From Bradyrhizobium sp. Ec3.3 (GTDB lineage Bacteria; Pseudomonadota; Alphaproteobacteria; Rhizobiales; Xanthobacteraceae), in the NCBI RefSeq assembly GCF_000472925.1, contig NZ_AXAS01000020.1, forward strand, positions 1-64,000: DNA of 64,000 nt. Reading direction: 5' to 3'. A program made the position numbers and the translations under genes. The notes beneath the pieces are model-generated. The model did not search any database and was not told the DNA's origin. It saw only the letters and a list, made by a program, of their open reading frames with translations. Below are positions 8,456 through 18,161 of this stretch, one piece after another (position 1 is the stretch's first letter; each line of letters starts with the position of its first letter).

Positions 8456-8529
8456 AGATTCCGGGTTCTCGCGGAGCCTGTCATCGGGCCGCGCTTTGCG
8501 CGGACCCGGTGGCGAGCCCCGGAATGACG
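8456..8529. repeat. Dispersed palindromic repeat, type B
   Basis: This element runs from GAGATTCCGGGTTCTCGC to GAGCCCCGGAATGACG and can fold on itself. Related copies are at 23331-23410 and 52319-52419. It ends 10 bp before the 3' end of smc. Confidence 0.75.
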
Positions 8530-8538
8530 CAGAAATCG

Positions 8539-11500
8539 TCACGCCACGTTCTGGTCGAGAATGTCCACGGCCTCGGCCAGGCTCACCGACACGAGCTGCG
8601 AGACGCCGCGCTCGGCCATGGTGACGCCGAACAGCCGGTTCATCCGCGCCATGGTGATCGGATTGTGCGTAATGATGATGAAGCGCGTGTCGGTCGAGCT
8701 GGTCATCTCGTGCAGGAGGTTGCAGTACCGTTCGACGTTGTGGTCGTCGAGCGGCGCGTCGACTTCGTCCAGCACGCAGATCGGCGATGGATTGGTGAGG
8801 AACACCGCAAAGATCAGCGCCATCGCGGTCAGCGCCTGCTCGCCGCCCGAGAGCAGCGAGAGCGTCTGCGGCTTCTTGCCCGGGGGCTTTGCGATGATCT
8901 CGAGGCCGGCCTCGAGCGGGTCGTCGCTTTCGATCAGGTGCAGTGCTGCTTCGCCGCCGCCGAACAGCTCGACGAAAAGGCGCTTGAAGTGGTTGTTGAC
9001 GACCTCGAACGAGGTCAACAGCCGCTCCCGGGCCTCCTTGTTGAGGCTCTGGATGCCCTGGCGCAGCCGCTTGATGGCTTCGACGAGGTCGTCGCGCTCG
9101 GTGGTCAGGCTGGTGTGCTGAGTCTCGACCTCCTTGAGCTCTTCCTCGGCGCGCAGGTTCACAGCGCCGAGACGCTCGCGGTCGCGGCGCATCTTTTCGA
9201 GGTCCTCCTCGATTTCGTGCAGCGACGGCAGCTCGGCGCCGGGCTCGATCTCGGCAAGGCCGGCAACGGCCTGCGGCTCGACCTCCAGCATGTCGCGGAT
9301 TTCGCGCTCGATGTCTTCCAGCCGGCGCCGCGCGCCTTCCATGCGCTCCTCGGCACGCGCTGTCGCCTCGCGGGCGCTCGACAAGGCTTCGAGCGTCAGC
9401 TTTGCGACGCGATCGGTCTCGGCCATCGCCGTTTCGGCTTCGGCGAGCGCGTCGGCGGCAACGCGGCGATCATTCTCGGCGTACTCGATCTCGTTGATCA
9501 GCGCGCTGCGCTTCTCGGCGAACACCGCGGGCGCGTTCTCGAGATCGCTGCGCTCGATCGAGACCTCGGTAATGCGGGCCTGGATGGTGTCGATGTGGGA
9601 GGCTGCGCTCTCCTTGCGGTTCTGCCATTCGGTGCGCTCGGCGAGGATCGCCTGCACGCGGCGGTCGGCAAGCTCAGCCTCGCGCGCCAGCGCCTGCGCC
9701 TCGGCGCGGACCTGGGCGGCCATGCGGCGATGGCCCTCGATGTCGCTGCGCACGGCGGCGAGCCGGACTTCGGTGTCTTCGCTCGACGGCAGCTCGGAGA
9801 TCGCGGCGGCCGCATATTCATGCGCGGCCTCGGCCTCGGCGCGGTCGGCGGCGAGGCGGCTGTGCGCTTCCGACAGCGCCGACTTGCGCGCAGCGCGACG
9901 GTTGATCTCGCGCTCCGCGGTGGCGTGGCGCTCGCGCGCGGCGTTGAGCTCGCGCTGCGCGGCGCGCCAGGCCTCGCGGGTGGCGCCTTCGGTGCTGGCG
10001 GCCATCTTCAATTCGGAATCGGCATTCTCCAGCGCCTGGCGCTTGATCTGCGCGTCGATGCGGGCCTGCTCGAGCTCGTTCTCGATGTCGACGAGGCGGG
10101 CGCGCTCGGCGAGCCGCCGCGCGGCGCCGGTCGGCGCGTGAGCCGCCGCGACAAAACCGTCCCAGCGCCAGACGTCGCCTTCCGGCGAGACCAGCCGCTG
10201 GCCGGTCTTGAGTTTCGAGACGAGCTCGGCGCCGCGCTCGCGCGGCACCACCCCGATCTGGGCGAGACGACGCGCCAGCTCGATCGGCGCCTGCACGTGG
10301 CTCGAGAGCGGCACGACGCCCTCGGGCAAGGCCGGATCGCCTTCGGTGACACCGGCATTGGTCCAGCGCATCGGCGCGGAGGGATCGACGGGGGCATCGA
10401 GGTCGTCGCCGAGTGCGGCGCCGATCGCCTTTTCAAAGCCCTTGTCGACGGTGATGCCATCGATGATCGGTGGCCACAGATTCTTGGTCTCGCCGTTGAC
10501 GATCTTGGAGATCGTGCGCGCCTCGGTTTCCAGGCGCTGCACGCGCTTGTCGGCCTCGTTCAGCGGCGAGCGCGAGGATTCCAGCGTCTGTCGCGCGGCC
10601 ACATGCGCGGCTTCGCTGTCCTGCGCTGCGGCCTCCGAGGCCGCCAGAGTCTGCTCGGCGTTCTCGACCGCAGCGGTCAACTCGTCGAGATCACCGAAGC
10701 CGCCGGTCTCCTCGGCAAGCTTCTGCTCCTCCGCCGCGACGTTCGCGATCTCCTGGTCGAGCCGGGCGAGCTTGTCACGGTGGGTGCGGACGTTGGCTTC
10801 GAGTTGATTCCGCTTGGCGGTGAGGTCGGCGAGCGCCGTGGTCAGCTCGGAGAACTGCTGCTCGGCTTCAGTCAGCGTCGCCTCGGCCTCGGACACGCGC
10901 TCATCGACGCCGGAGCGCTTCTCGACGCGCGACTTGATCTCTTCCTTCAGCTCCAGATCCTCGGCGTCGAGCCGCTGAAGCGCGACGTCGGCGTCCATGG
11001 TCTGCTGCTGGGCGCGGGCGATATCGCCCTCGAACTGGGCCAGCCGGCGCTCGAGCTCGGTAACGCGCTCCTTGGCGCGCTCTTCCTCGCGGTCGAGCAG
11101 TTCGCGTGCATTGGTAAGCCGTTGCAGGCCTGCCGCAGCGCGCGCTTCCGCATCGCGCAGCGCCGGCATCCCGGCGGCGCGGATCGCCTGGATGCGAGCG
11201 GCTTCGGCCTGATGCTGGGTGCGCTCGGCCATCTCGCGCACGGCGAGATCATGGGTGTGGCCGGAATCATTGACCTCGGCATGCGCGCCGATCCAGCGCA
11301 GATGGAACAGCGTCGCCTCGGCCTTGCGGACCTTGGCCGCGACCTCGCGATAGCGCACGGCCTGACGGGCCTGCTTCTTCAAGCCTTCCATTTGCCCTGC
11401 GAGCTGGCCGATCACGTCCTCGACGCGGGTGAGGTTGGTTTCGGCCGCCTTCAGCCGCAGCTCGGCCTCATGGCGGCGGGCGTGCAGGCCGGCGACGCCG

Positions 11501-12003
11501 GCGGCATCTTCGAGCACGCGGCGGCGCTGCTCGGGCTTGGCCTGGATGATCTCGCCGATCTTGCCCTGGTGGACGAGGGCGGGCGAGCGCGCGCCGGTGG
11601 CGGCATCGGCGAACAGGATCTGCACGTCACGGGCGCGCACGTCGCGGCCGTTGATGCGATAGACCGAGCCGGCCTCGCGCTCGATGCGGCGGGAGATTTC
11701 GAGAAGCTGGCTGTCGTTCATCGCCGCCGGCGCGGTGCGATCGGCATTGTCGATCGTCATCGTCACTTCGGCGTGGTTGCGCGCGGGACGATTGCCGGAG
11801 CCGGCGAAGATTACCGCGTCCATGTCGGCGGCGCGCAGCGATTTGTGCGAGGTCTCGCCCATCGCCCAGCGCAGCGCTTCGACCAGGTTCGACTTGCCGC
11901 AGCCGTTCGGTCCGACGACGCCGGTGAGGCCCGCTTCGATCACGAAGTCGGTGGGCTCAACGAAGGACTTGAAGCCATGAAGGCGCAGGCGAGTGATCTT
12001 CAT
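8539..12003 (-). CDS. smc: Chromosome segregation protein SMC
   Basis: The 1154-residue ATPase condenses and segregates the chromosome together with ScpA and ScpB. Walker A is GPNGCGKSN at residues 31-39, the ABC signature LSGGEQALTAMAL is near 1050 and Walker B CVLDEVDAPLDD near 1075. Between them are two long Glu/Arg/Ala-rich coiled coils around a hinge at about 500-620. I chose the ATG at 12003 (MKITRLRLHGFKSF), because an in-frame start 21 codons earlier would add a non-conserved N-terminus. It is monocistronic here; scpAB are not in the window. Confidence 0.97.
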   Translation of the reverse strand: MKITRLRLHGFKSFVEPTDFVIEAGLTGVVGPNGCGKSNLVEALRWAMGETSHKSLRAADMDAVIFAGSGNRPARNHAEVTMTIDNADRTAPAAMNDSQLLEISRRIEREAGSVYRINGRDVRARDVQILFADAATGARSPALVHQGKIGEIIQAKPEQRRRVLEDAAGVAGLHARRHEAELRLKAAETNLTRVEDVIGQLAGQMEGLKKQARQAVRYREVAAKVRKAEATLFHLRWIGAHAEVNDSGHTHDLAVREMAERTQHQAEAARIQAIRAAGMPALRDAEARAAAGLQRLTNARELLDREEERAKERVTELERRLAQFEGDIARAQQQTMDADVALQRLDAEDLELKEEIKSRVEKRSGVDERVSEAEATLTEAEQQFSELTTALADLTAKRNQLEANVRTHRDKLARLDQEIANVAAEEQKLAEETGGFGDLDELTAAVENAEQTLAASEAAAQDSEAAHVAARQTLESSRSPLNEADKRVQRLETEARTISKIVNGETKNLWPPIIDGITVDKGFEKAIGAALGDDLDAPVDPSAPMRWTNAGVTEGDPALPEGVVPLSSHVQAPIELARRLAQIGVVPRERGAELVSKLKTGQRLVSPEGDVWRWDGFVAAAHAPTGAARRLAERARLVDIENELEQARIDAQIKRQALENADSELKMAASTEGATREAWRAAQRELNAARERHATAEREINRRAARKSALSEAHSRLAADRAEAEAAHEYAAAAISELPSSEDTEVRLAAVRSDIEGHRRMAAQVRAEAQALAREAELADRRVQAILAERTEWQNRKESAASHIDTIQARITEVSIERSDLENAPAVFAEKRSALINEIEYAENDRRVAADALAEAETAMAETDRVAKLTLEALSSAREATARAEERMEGARRRLEDIEREIRDMLEVEPQAVAGLAEIEPGAELPSLHEIEEDLEKMRRDRERLGAVNLRAEEELKEVETQHTSLTTERDDLVEAIKRLRQGIQSLNKEARERLLTSFEVVNNHFKRLFVELFGGGEAALHLIESDDPLEAGLEIIAKPPGKKPQTLSLLSGGEQALTAMALIFAVFLTNPSPICVLDEVDAPLDDHNVERYCNLLHEMTSSTDTRFIIITHNPITMARMNRLFGVTMAERGVSQLVSVSLAEAVDILDQNVA

Positions 12004-12199
12004 AAAACACGCTTCTCTGTTGGCAGGACGCGAATCTCCCTGCCGTGACAATACCATAGAAGGCAAATGTCGGTGTCTGGGCTACCGCTTCGAGCGGCTT
12101 ATGCACAAGCGACAATGGCTGTGCCGGTGCTCAAGGGCAACCGGCCAGCAACGCTTTTCCCAAGGCTTTTGAGGCGCGAATCAGGATCAAGCGTGAAGA

Positions 12200-12853
12200 T
12201 CAGCTCTTCAACAGCGGATTGATCTTCTTCGCGAATTCCTCGAACGAGGCCTCGCCCTTGATCTTCTCGCCGTTGATGAAGAACGTCGGCGTCGAATCGA
12301 CCTTCAGGACCTCGCTCGCATATTTCTGGTCGGCGGCGATCTTGTCGAGCAGCGCCTGGTCCTTCAGGCAGGCCTCGACCTGGCTCTGCGAGAGGCCCGC
12401 CTGCTTGCCGATCCGGGCAAGCGTCTCCGTGGTGTTCTTCGTCACCCAGTCGGCCTGCGAGCGGAACAGCATGTCGGTGACGGCAAAATATTTCGGCGCA
12501 TCACCATTGGCGATGCAGCGCGCCAGCATCGCGCCGGCGGCGGCTTTGATGTCGAGCGGGAACTCGCGGAAGATGTAGCGTACCTTGCCGGTGTCGATGA
12601 ATTCCTTCTTGATCTTCGGGAACACCTGCTCGTTGAAGGCCGCGCAATGCGGGCAGGTCATCGAGGCGAACTCGGTGATGGTGACGGCGGCGTTGTCCGG
12701 GCCGAGCGCCATGTCGGGCAGCGACACCGGCTTGGCGACATCGGAGGCGCTCTGCGCCATGGCCTCGGTGATAAGCCGCAGCGGCGACAACCCGGCAGCC
12801 ACGGCAAGTCCGGTCAGCGAAAGCATCGTGGTGAAGACGCGGCGGGTGATCAT
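12200..12853 (-). CDS. DsbA-family thiol:disulfide oxidoreductase
   Basis: From the ATG at 12853 the product is 217 residues. An N-terminal signal with twin arginines (ITRRVFTT) and a hydrophobic stretch ends near AMAQS, suggesting export, possibly by Tat. The thioredoxin-fold active site CPHC is at residues 67-70, as in DsbA-like proteins that oxidise or isomerise disulfides in the periplasm. Family features FFINGEKIKG and an all-helical insert follow. A longer in-frame start at 12991 would bury the signal peptide, so I rejected it. Confidence 0.92.
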   Translation of the reverse strand: MITRRVFTTMLSLTGLAVAAGLSPLRLITEAMAQSASDVAKPVSLPDMALGPDNAAVTITEFASMTCPHCAAFNEQVFPKIKKEFIDTGKVRYIFREFPLDIKAAAGAMLARCIANGDAPKYFAVTDMLFRSQADWVTKNTTETLARIGKQAGLSQSQVEACLKDQALLDKIAADQKYASEVLKVDSTPTFFINGEKIKGEASFEEFAKKINPLLKS

Positions 12854-12987
12854 CAAAGGTCCAACTCCCGAAATTGGCGTGGGCACGCCCAAAGTTCCCC
12901 GATTGAGCGGCCTGTCGCTAGCTTGAAACCGCGATGGAGGCAATGGCGGGCCGCAATATCCGCTCCAGATTAGCGGCGGAATGAGGC

Positions 12988-13467
12988 TCAATTTCGCTTG
13001 ATTGCGGCACCCAGCCGGGCCAGCGCGTCCCGCAATTGTTCATCGTCGATATTGCCGAGGGTCTCGGCCACCTTTGCCACCGCCGCGGCGTCGGGCGGGC
13101 GGGGTCGCGCCGGGCGGCCGCGGCTGGATAGGGGGGCCTGGCGGAAGGCGAGCTTGCCGACCGCATTCCAGCCGAAGAAGCGGTTGACCCGCTCCAGGAT
13201 GACGTCGGCCGAGTGCTGGATCTCCAGCGCCATCGGCCCCTCGACCCGCAGCACCAGTGTCGCCGGCTCCTGCGGCTGGCCCTCCACCGGCCGCGGCCAT
13301 TGCATCTTCAGCGGCTCCGAATGCGCGGCGATCTCGGAGCCGGCAATCTCGCCCCACCGCGTCACCAGTTCGCGCGCGGCAAAGCCCTGCTTGGCATAGG
13401 CCTCGGCGAAGACGTCGTTGAGCAGGATCGACAGCGGCTTTGCACTGATGGGGCCGGGCTTGGACAT
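12988..13467 (-). CDS. DUF721 (DciA-like) protein
   Basis: The 159-residue protein matches the DUF721 pattern: W-G-E-I-AG near residues 38-43, then a strand-rich core (LVLRVEGPMALEIQH) and NRFFGWNAVGKL. DciA loads the replicative helicase DnaB in bacteria lacking DnaC, which includes this group; that role is inferred from the family. An Arg/Pro-rich linker (about 115-125) leads to a short helical tail. It precedes the dsbA-like gene by 134 nt and is divergent from mutY. Confidence 0.85.
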   Translation of the reverse strand: MSKPGPISAKPLSILLNDVFAEAYAKQGFAARELVTRWGEIAGSEIAAHSEPLKMQWPRPVEGQPQEPATLVLRVEGPMALEIQHSADVILERVNRFFGWNAVGKLAFRQAPLSSRGRPARPRPPDAAAVAKVAETLGNIDDEQLRDALARLGAAIKRN

Positions 13468-13510
13468 GGCTTCCTTATATCATCCGGCGACGCTGACCAG
13501 AAGCTATCCG

Positions 13511-13626
13511 GCGCCATGCCGGGCATAGCCGTCCAAGGGACGGTGTCGCTTCCGCTCGCCTATGCCCGGCCATCCACGTTGTGCCGTGAAGAAAGGCGTG
13601 GATGCCGGCGACAGGCGCGGGCATGA
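13511..13626. repeat. Dispersed palindromic repeat between dciA-like gene and mutY
   Basis: Copies of the GCCGGGCATAGCC / CTATGCCCGGCCATCC text and GGCGTGGATGCCGGCGACAG lie in opposite orientation in this 196-bp divergent gap. The element ends 38 bp before the mutY start, so it may carry promoter sequence. Confidence 0.55.
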
Positions 13627-13663
13627 CGTGGAGAGTTCGGTGCGACGTCGATACAGTGTCTGC

Positions 13664-14785
13664 ATGAGCTCCAAACCCGCCCTGAGGGCGAAATCGCAAC
13701 CAGTTCGGTCGGAAGTCTCCGCGCGCCCTTTCGCGCTGCTGCAGTGGTACGACCGCCATCGCCGCCGCCTGCCATGGCGGGCGGCGGCGGGCGAGACGCC
13801 CGATCCGTACCGCGTCTGGCTGTCGGAGATCATGCTCCAGCAGACCACGGTCAAGGCGGTCGGGCCCTATTTCGAAAAATTCCTCGCGCGCTGGCCTGAC
13901 GTCACCGCGCTCGGCCGCGCCTCGCAGGACGACGTGCTGCGGATGTGGGCGGGGCTCGGCTACTATTCGCGGGCGCGCAATCTGCATGCCTGCGCGGTCG
14001 CGGTGGCGCGCGACCATGGCGGCGTGTTTCCCGATAGCGAAGAAGGTTTGCGGTCTCTGCCGGGCATTGGGCCCTACACCGCGGCGGCGATCGCCGCGAT
14101 CGCGTTCGATCGGCGCACCATGCCGGTTGACGGCAATATCGAGCGGGTGGTGTCGCGTCTGTACGCCGTCGAGGAGGAATTGCCGCAGGCAAAACCGCTG
14201 ATCCAGCAGTTGGCGGCGACCCTGCTCGCCGAGACCCGTGCTGGCGACGAGAAGTCTCGCGCCGGCGACAGCGCGCAGGCGCTGATGGATCTGGGCTCCT
14301 CGATCTGCACGCCGAAGAAGCCGGCGTGTTCGCTCTGCCCGTTGAACGAGGATTGCGTCGCGCGGGCGCAAGGCACGCAGGAGACGTTTCCGCGCAAGGC
14401 GCCGAAGAAGAGCGGTACGCTGCGGAGAGGAGCGGCCTTCGTCGTCGTCCGTGGCGATGAGCTGCTGGTCCGCTCGCGGCCCGAAAAGGGTCTGCTCGGC
14501 GGCATGACCGAGGTGCCGGGCTCGGATTGGCTCGCCGGCCAGGACGACAAGGCCGCGCGCGCGCAGGCGCCTGAGATCAAGGGCCTCACGCGCTGGCAGC
14601 GCAAGCTGGGTGTGGTCACCCACGTGTTCACGCATTTTCCGCTGGAGCTCGTTGTCTACACCGCCGAGGTCGACGGCCGCAGCCGCGCGCCAGGGGGCAT
14701 GCGGTGGGTTCCGATCGCAACCCTTGCTGACGAAGCGCTGCCCAACCTCATGCGCAAGGTGATCGCGCACGGGCTGGATCTCTAG
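13664..14785 (+). CDS. mutY: A/G-specific adenine glycosylase
   Basis: The 373-residue enzyme removes adenine mispaired with 8-oxoguanine. The N-terminal helix-hairpin-helix GPD domain contains SEIMLQQTTV with the catalytic Glu, LPGIGPYTAAAIA and the catalytic Asp in PVDGNIERV. The 4Fe-4S ligands follow as Cys215, 222, 225 and 231 (C-x6-C-x2-C-x5-C). The C-terminal part is the NUDIX-like lesion-recognition domain. I chose the ATG at 13664; an earlier in-frame ATG at 13562 would add 34 residues from the repeat. Confidence 0.96.
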   Translation: MSSKPALRAKSQPVRSEVSARPFALLQWYDRHRRRLPWRAAAGETPDPYRVWLSEIMLQQTTVKAVGPYFEKFLARWPDVTALGRASQDDVLRMWAGLGYYSRARNLHACAVAVARDHGGVFPDSEEGLRSLPGIGPYTAAAIAAIAFDRRTMPVDGNIERVVSRLYAVEEELPQAKPLIQQLAATLLAETRAGDEKSRAGDSAQALMDLGSSICTPKKPACSLCPLNEDCVARAQGTQETFPRKAPKKSGTLRRGAAFVVVRGDELLVRSRPEKGLLGGMTEVPGSDWLAGQDDKAARAQAPEIKGLTRWQRKLGVVTHVFTHFPLELVVYTAEVDGRSRAPGGMRWVPIATLADEALPNLMRKVIAHGLDL

Positions 14786-14854
14786 CTTCTCGCGCACTCC
14801 TGACAGGATGCTGGCAGCAGCGCTGCGCTATCGGAATCGAAACGGAGGTTCCCG

Positions 14855-15274
14855 ATGGTCAAGACTGCGCTCGACGATTTCAACATGCCACCCTGTGCCA
14901 AGCTCCTGGGCTGGCGCCTTTTGGACGCCCGGCCCGAGGAGGGCTGGATCCAGCTTGGCTTCGAGGGCAAGCCGGAATTCTGCAACCCGGCCGGTTTCAT
15001 CCAGGGGGGCATGCTGTCCGCGATGCTCGACGATACGATGGGTCCGGCCGTGCTCGTGATGAGCGAGGGCAGGCTCTATACGACGACCGTCAGCATGACC
15101 GTGAATTTTCTCGCGCCGGCCAAGCCCGGGCCGATCGTGGCTGAGGCCAGGGTCACCCAGCTCGGCAAGACGATCGCATTCGTCGAAGGGAAGCTGGTGG
15201 CCGAAGACGGCACGCTGCTTGCGACCGCCACCGCCAGCGAGCGCCTGCTCGATGCGGCGAAAGTGGTTCGCTGA
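14855..15274 (+). CDS. PaaI-family hotdog thioesterase
   Basis: The 139-residue protein is a single hotdog domain. The family motif FIQGGMLSAMLDDTMG (about residues 48-63) contains the N-P-A-G-x-I-x-G-G element and acidic residue used by PaaI-type acyl-CoA thioesterases. The substrate cannot be told. CGGAGGTTCCCG gives a clear ribosome-binding site. It lies 69 nt downstream of mutY on the same strand and may be cotranscribed. Confidence 0.87.
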   Translation: MVKTALDDFNMPPCAKLLGWRLLDARPEEGWIQLGFEGKPEFCNPAGFIQGGMLSAMLDDTMGPAVLVMSEGRLYTTTVSMTVNFLAPAKPGPIVAEARVTQLGKTIAFVEGKLVAEDGTLLATATASERLLDAAKVVR

Positions 15275-15640
15275 TACAGGCGCGGTGGACCTGCTTCACG
15301 TTCCCAGCCTGGAACAGGGTCTACCCGCGCGTGCAATGAGAGGATTTGCTCGCGGATTCCTTGCGCGCACAATGAGCATGCCGATCGTTGCCGACCCCAA
15401 CAGCGCGAGCATTTCGATGCGCGCATATTGTCGCAGCGGCAAAAGAGAGAGGCGGATACAGCCAATCTGCAGGCGAATCGCGATGTTCGATACATCGTCG
15501 ACCTGGTTGCGGCAAAGTGGCCACTTCATATTCTTTGCGGAAGCTTTGATTGTAGGTTGCCCGTGGCCGATAGAAAATTAACAAAGGTTAAACGGGATAA
15601 TTTTGAAAGCCGTCCTTTACTTAAGGCCTTGAGGTGAGCC
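15275..15640. promoter_or_regulatory. Intergenic region with candidate operator before the cupin gene
   Basis: The region has no convincing gene. Its last 80 bp are AT-rich and carry the dyad TTAAC-AAAG-GTTAA (15578-15591), 49 bp upstream of the cupin ATG, a plausible promoter or operator. The rest shows nothing I recognise. Confidence 0.4.
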
Positions 15641-16078
15641 ATGTCGCTTGCGCTTATTGAGACCGGCCATTGCAACGTCGATCTCAAGCCGTCCCCGATA
15701 GAGCCATCATGGATCATTGAAGGAAACCCGCAGGCGCGTTCGCACCTGCTGTCGACCAGCGCGTGCGGCACTGCCACGACCCTGATCTGGTCCTGCACCG
15801 AAGGCAAGTTCAACTGGTACTACGATCTCGACGAGACGATCATGATCCTTGAAGGATCGATGGTGATCGAGAGCGATGGCATGCCGCCGAAACGCTATGG
15901 TGTCGGCGACGTCGTCTTTTTCCGCGAGGGCGCGCACGCCAAATGGCACATCGAAAAGTATGTGAAAAAGGTCGCCTTCCTGCGCCAGACCAATCCGGCT
16001 GGGCTCGGTTACGCCATTCGCGCCATCAATAAGCTGAAGCGGATGTCGTCGGTGTTGGGTGGTCGTCGCTCCGGGTAA
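15641..16078 (+). CDS. Cupin-domain protein (DUF861-type)
   Basis: The 145-residue protein is a single cupin barrel. The core runs through GKFNWYYDLDETIMILEGS, GDVVFFREGAHAKWHI and a final KKVAFLRQ strand, as in small EutQ-like cupins (ethanolamine/(S)-ureidoglycine family type). The usual metal-binding histidines are only partly present, so catalysis is uncertain. TTGAGGTGAGCC is a strong ribosome-binding site. It converges on the next gene. Confidence 0.8.
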   Translation: MSLALIETGHCNVDLKPSPIEPSWIIEGNPQARSHLLSTSACGTATTLIWSCTEGKFNWYYDLDETIMILEGSMVIESDGMPPKRYGVGDVVFFREGAHAKWHIEKYVKKVAFLRQTNPAGLGYAIRAINKLKRMSSVLGGRRSG

Positions 16079-16119
16079 CTCGCGCCCGTCAACGGCATTG
16101 CGGATCGTGCGGCGACGAC

Positions 16120-17406
16120 CTAGGTGCTCGTGCGCCTCGCATCGGCGTGCCGCGGCACGAGCGGCGGCTTGGCGTTGAGGGCCTCGACCTGGAAGCCGGC
16201 GACGCGCTTGTAGTTCGCGGCGATGTCTTCAAGCTCCTTCTGCGACAGCACGTCGGTGACGACGCCGTAGCCATCAGGCGCGCGCTCCTCGACGAGTTGC
16301 ATCACCTGCTCCGGACCGTTCTTGCGGTTGAGCAGCACAAGATCGGTCGTCGCCGGCCGGCGCTCGGCCTCATAGGCTAACAGCGCCGCGCTCGTCAGCC
16401 CATGCGCCAGGATCTCGCGCGTGATGACACGGGCATCGAGGATCGCTTGCGAGGCGCCGTTCGAGCCGATCGGATACATCGGGTGCGCGGCATCGCCTAT
16501 CAGCGTGACGCGGCCAAACGTCCATTGCGAAACGGGATCGCGGTCGACCAGCGGATATTCGTAGGCGTGCGGGCAGTTCCGGATCAGGCCGGGCACGTCG
16601 AGCCAGTCGAACTGCCAGCTCTCGAACCACGGCAAGAACTCCTCCAGCCGCGCGGTGCGGTTATAGTCCTCGCGCCGCCACTGATAGGTCGGCGGCATAT
16701 GCCGCTCGGCAACCCAGTTGATCTGGTGGTTGCCGGACGAGTCCGGCGCCTTGGTGATGGGATAGCAGACGAATTTCAGGATCTCGTGCCCGGCCATGAT
16801 CATGGTGCGGCCGGTGAGGAAGGCTTTGGCCGGCGTCACGCCGCGCCAGAGGATGCGGCCGTTCCAGATCGGCGGCCCCTCCTGCGGGTAGAGCTTTTCG
16901 CGCACGGCGGAATGGATGCCGTCGGCCGCGATCAGCAGCGCGCCCTCATACGTGCCGGCAGGCTTGCCGGTCGCCTTGTCGATGAAGTCGGCGCGGACGC
17001 CGTCGGCCGTCTCATGCCAGTCGGTGAGATGATGACTGGTCAGAATGTTCTCGCGGCCGAGCCGCTCGACCGCGGTGTCGAGCAGGAGCTGCTGGAGAAT
17101 GCCGCGATGGATCGAGAATTGCGGCCATTTGTAGCCGGCCTCCAGCCCGCGCGGCTCGCTCCAGATCGGCTTGCCGTGCTTGGAGAAATAGGCGAGCTCG
17201 CGGGTGCGCACGCCGCTCGCATCGAGCTTCTCCATCAAGCCGAGCTCGATCAATTCGCGCACCGCATGCGGCAGTACGTTGATGCCGACGCCGAGCGGTT
17301 TCAGCTCGGCGACGCTCTCGAACACTCTTGCGGGCACACCGATCTGGTGCAGGCTGAGCGCGAGCGTCAACCCGCCGATGCCGCTGCCGGCGATGAGTAC
17401 CGTCAT
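16120..17406 (-). CDS. FAD-dependent aromatic-type monooxygenase
   Basis: From the ATG at 17406 the protein is 428 residues. The N-terminal dinucleotide-binding motif GSGIGG is at residues 7-12, and the second FAD motif GDAAHPMYPIGSNGASQA lies near residue 303, as in salicylate and 3-hydroxybenzoate hydroxylase-like flavoproteins. The natural substrate is unknown. The start is fixed by the Rossmann motif; longer in-frame extension upstream is not supported. It is divergent from a glutathione S-transferase gene 123 bp away, suggesting a shared promoter region and a role in modifying aromatic compounds. Confidence 0.9.
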   Translation of the reverse strand: MTVLIAGSGIGGLTLALSLHQIGVPARVFESVAELKPLGVGINVLPHAVRELIELGLMEKLDASGVRTRELAYFSKHGKPIWSEPRGLEAGYKWPQFSIHRGILQQLLLDTAVERLGRENILTSHHLTDWHETADGVRADFIDKATGKPAGTYEGALLIAADGIHSAVREKLYPQEGPPIWNGRILWRGVTPAKAFLTGRTMIMAGHEILKFVCYPITKAPDSSGNHQINWVAERHMPPTYQWRREDYNRTARLEEFLPWFESWQFDWLDVPGLIRNCPHAYEYPLVDRDPVSQWTFGRVTLIGDAAHPMYPIGSNGASQAILDARVITREILAHGLTSAALLAYEAERRPATTDLVLLNRKNGPEQVMQLVEERAPDGYGVVTDVLSQKELEDIAANYKRVAGFQVEALNAKPPLVPRHADARRTST

Positions 17407-17529
17407 GTCAAATCCCCCCGTTGCGGCGTCTTCGCACGGCGAGGCGGCCGTCGGCAACTGCGAAGAGAACGGCCTATGGACGCCGCGCCGGCCTGCCGTT
17501 AACGTTCCCCTTTCGGTACGAGGTCTCCC

Positions 17530-18150
17530 ATGCTCAAGCTCTACTACACCCCCGGCACCTGCGCGGTCGCCTCCCACATCGCCCTGGAAGAGGCCGGCGC
17601 CGACTACAGGGCCGAGCGGATCGACTTCAAAACCAATCAGCAGAACAGCCCGGACTATCTCGCAATCAACCCGAAAGGACGCGTGCCGTCGCTGGTGACC
17701 GATCGCGGGGTCCTCACCGAGACGCCGGCGATGCTCGCCTACATCGCGCAAGTGTTTCCCAAGGCCAAGCTTGCGCCGCTCGACGATGCCTTTGCGCTCG
17801 CGCAGGCGCAGTCGTTCAATTCCTATCTGTGCTCGACGGTGCACGTGGCGCATGCCCACAAGATGCGCGGCGCGCGCTGGGCGACGGAGGAGACCTCCTT
17901 CGCGGACATGAAGCGGATGATCCCGAAGACGATGGGTGCCTGCTTCTCGCTGATCGAGCAGAAGATGCTCGGGGCCCCCTGGGTGATGGGCGAGCAGTAT
18001 ACGATCTGTGATCCCTATCTCTACACGCTGTCGCTCTGGCTCGAAGGCGACGGCGTCGACATCAAGGCGACACCTAAGGTCGCCGATCATTTCAGGCGGA
18101 TGTCCGAGCGGCCCGCCGTGCGCAAGGTGATGGACGCGCACAAGGCCTGA
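17530..18150 (+). CDS. Glutathione S-transferase
   Basis: The 206-residue protein has an N-terminal thioredoxin-like GST domain beginning LKLYYTPGTCAVASHIALEE, the Beta-class pattern where Ser or Cys near residue 11 contacts glutathione. The cis-proline loop is GRVPSLV, followed by ETPAMLAYIA and a helical C-terminal domain. GST enzymes conjugate or reduce electrophiles. Its divergent neighbour is an aromatic monooxygenase, which suggests detoxification of a hydroxylation product; this is inference. Confidence 0.92.
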   Translation: MLKLYYTPGTCAVASHIALEEAGADYRAERIDFKTNQQNSPDYLAINPKGRVPSLVTDRGVLTETPAMLAYIAQVFPKAKLAPLDDAFALAQAQSFNSYLCSTVHVAHAHKMRGARWATEETSFADMKRMIPKTMGACFSLIEQKMLGAPWVMGEQYTICDPYLYTLSLWLEGDGVDIKATPKVADHFRRMSERPAVRKVMDAHKA

Positions 18151-18161
18151 GACCTCGGATT

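Noticed and set aside
8509..12048. Very long open frame (over 1100 codons) antisense to smc
   Set aside because: High-GC genes leave long antisense frames open. Its translation is low complexity with no family motif, while the smc frame has all ATPase motifs.
15296..15584. Small minus-strand frames in the gap before the cupin gene
   Set aside because: No ribosome-binding site and no motif. They overlap the likely cupin promoter.
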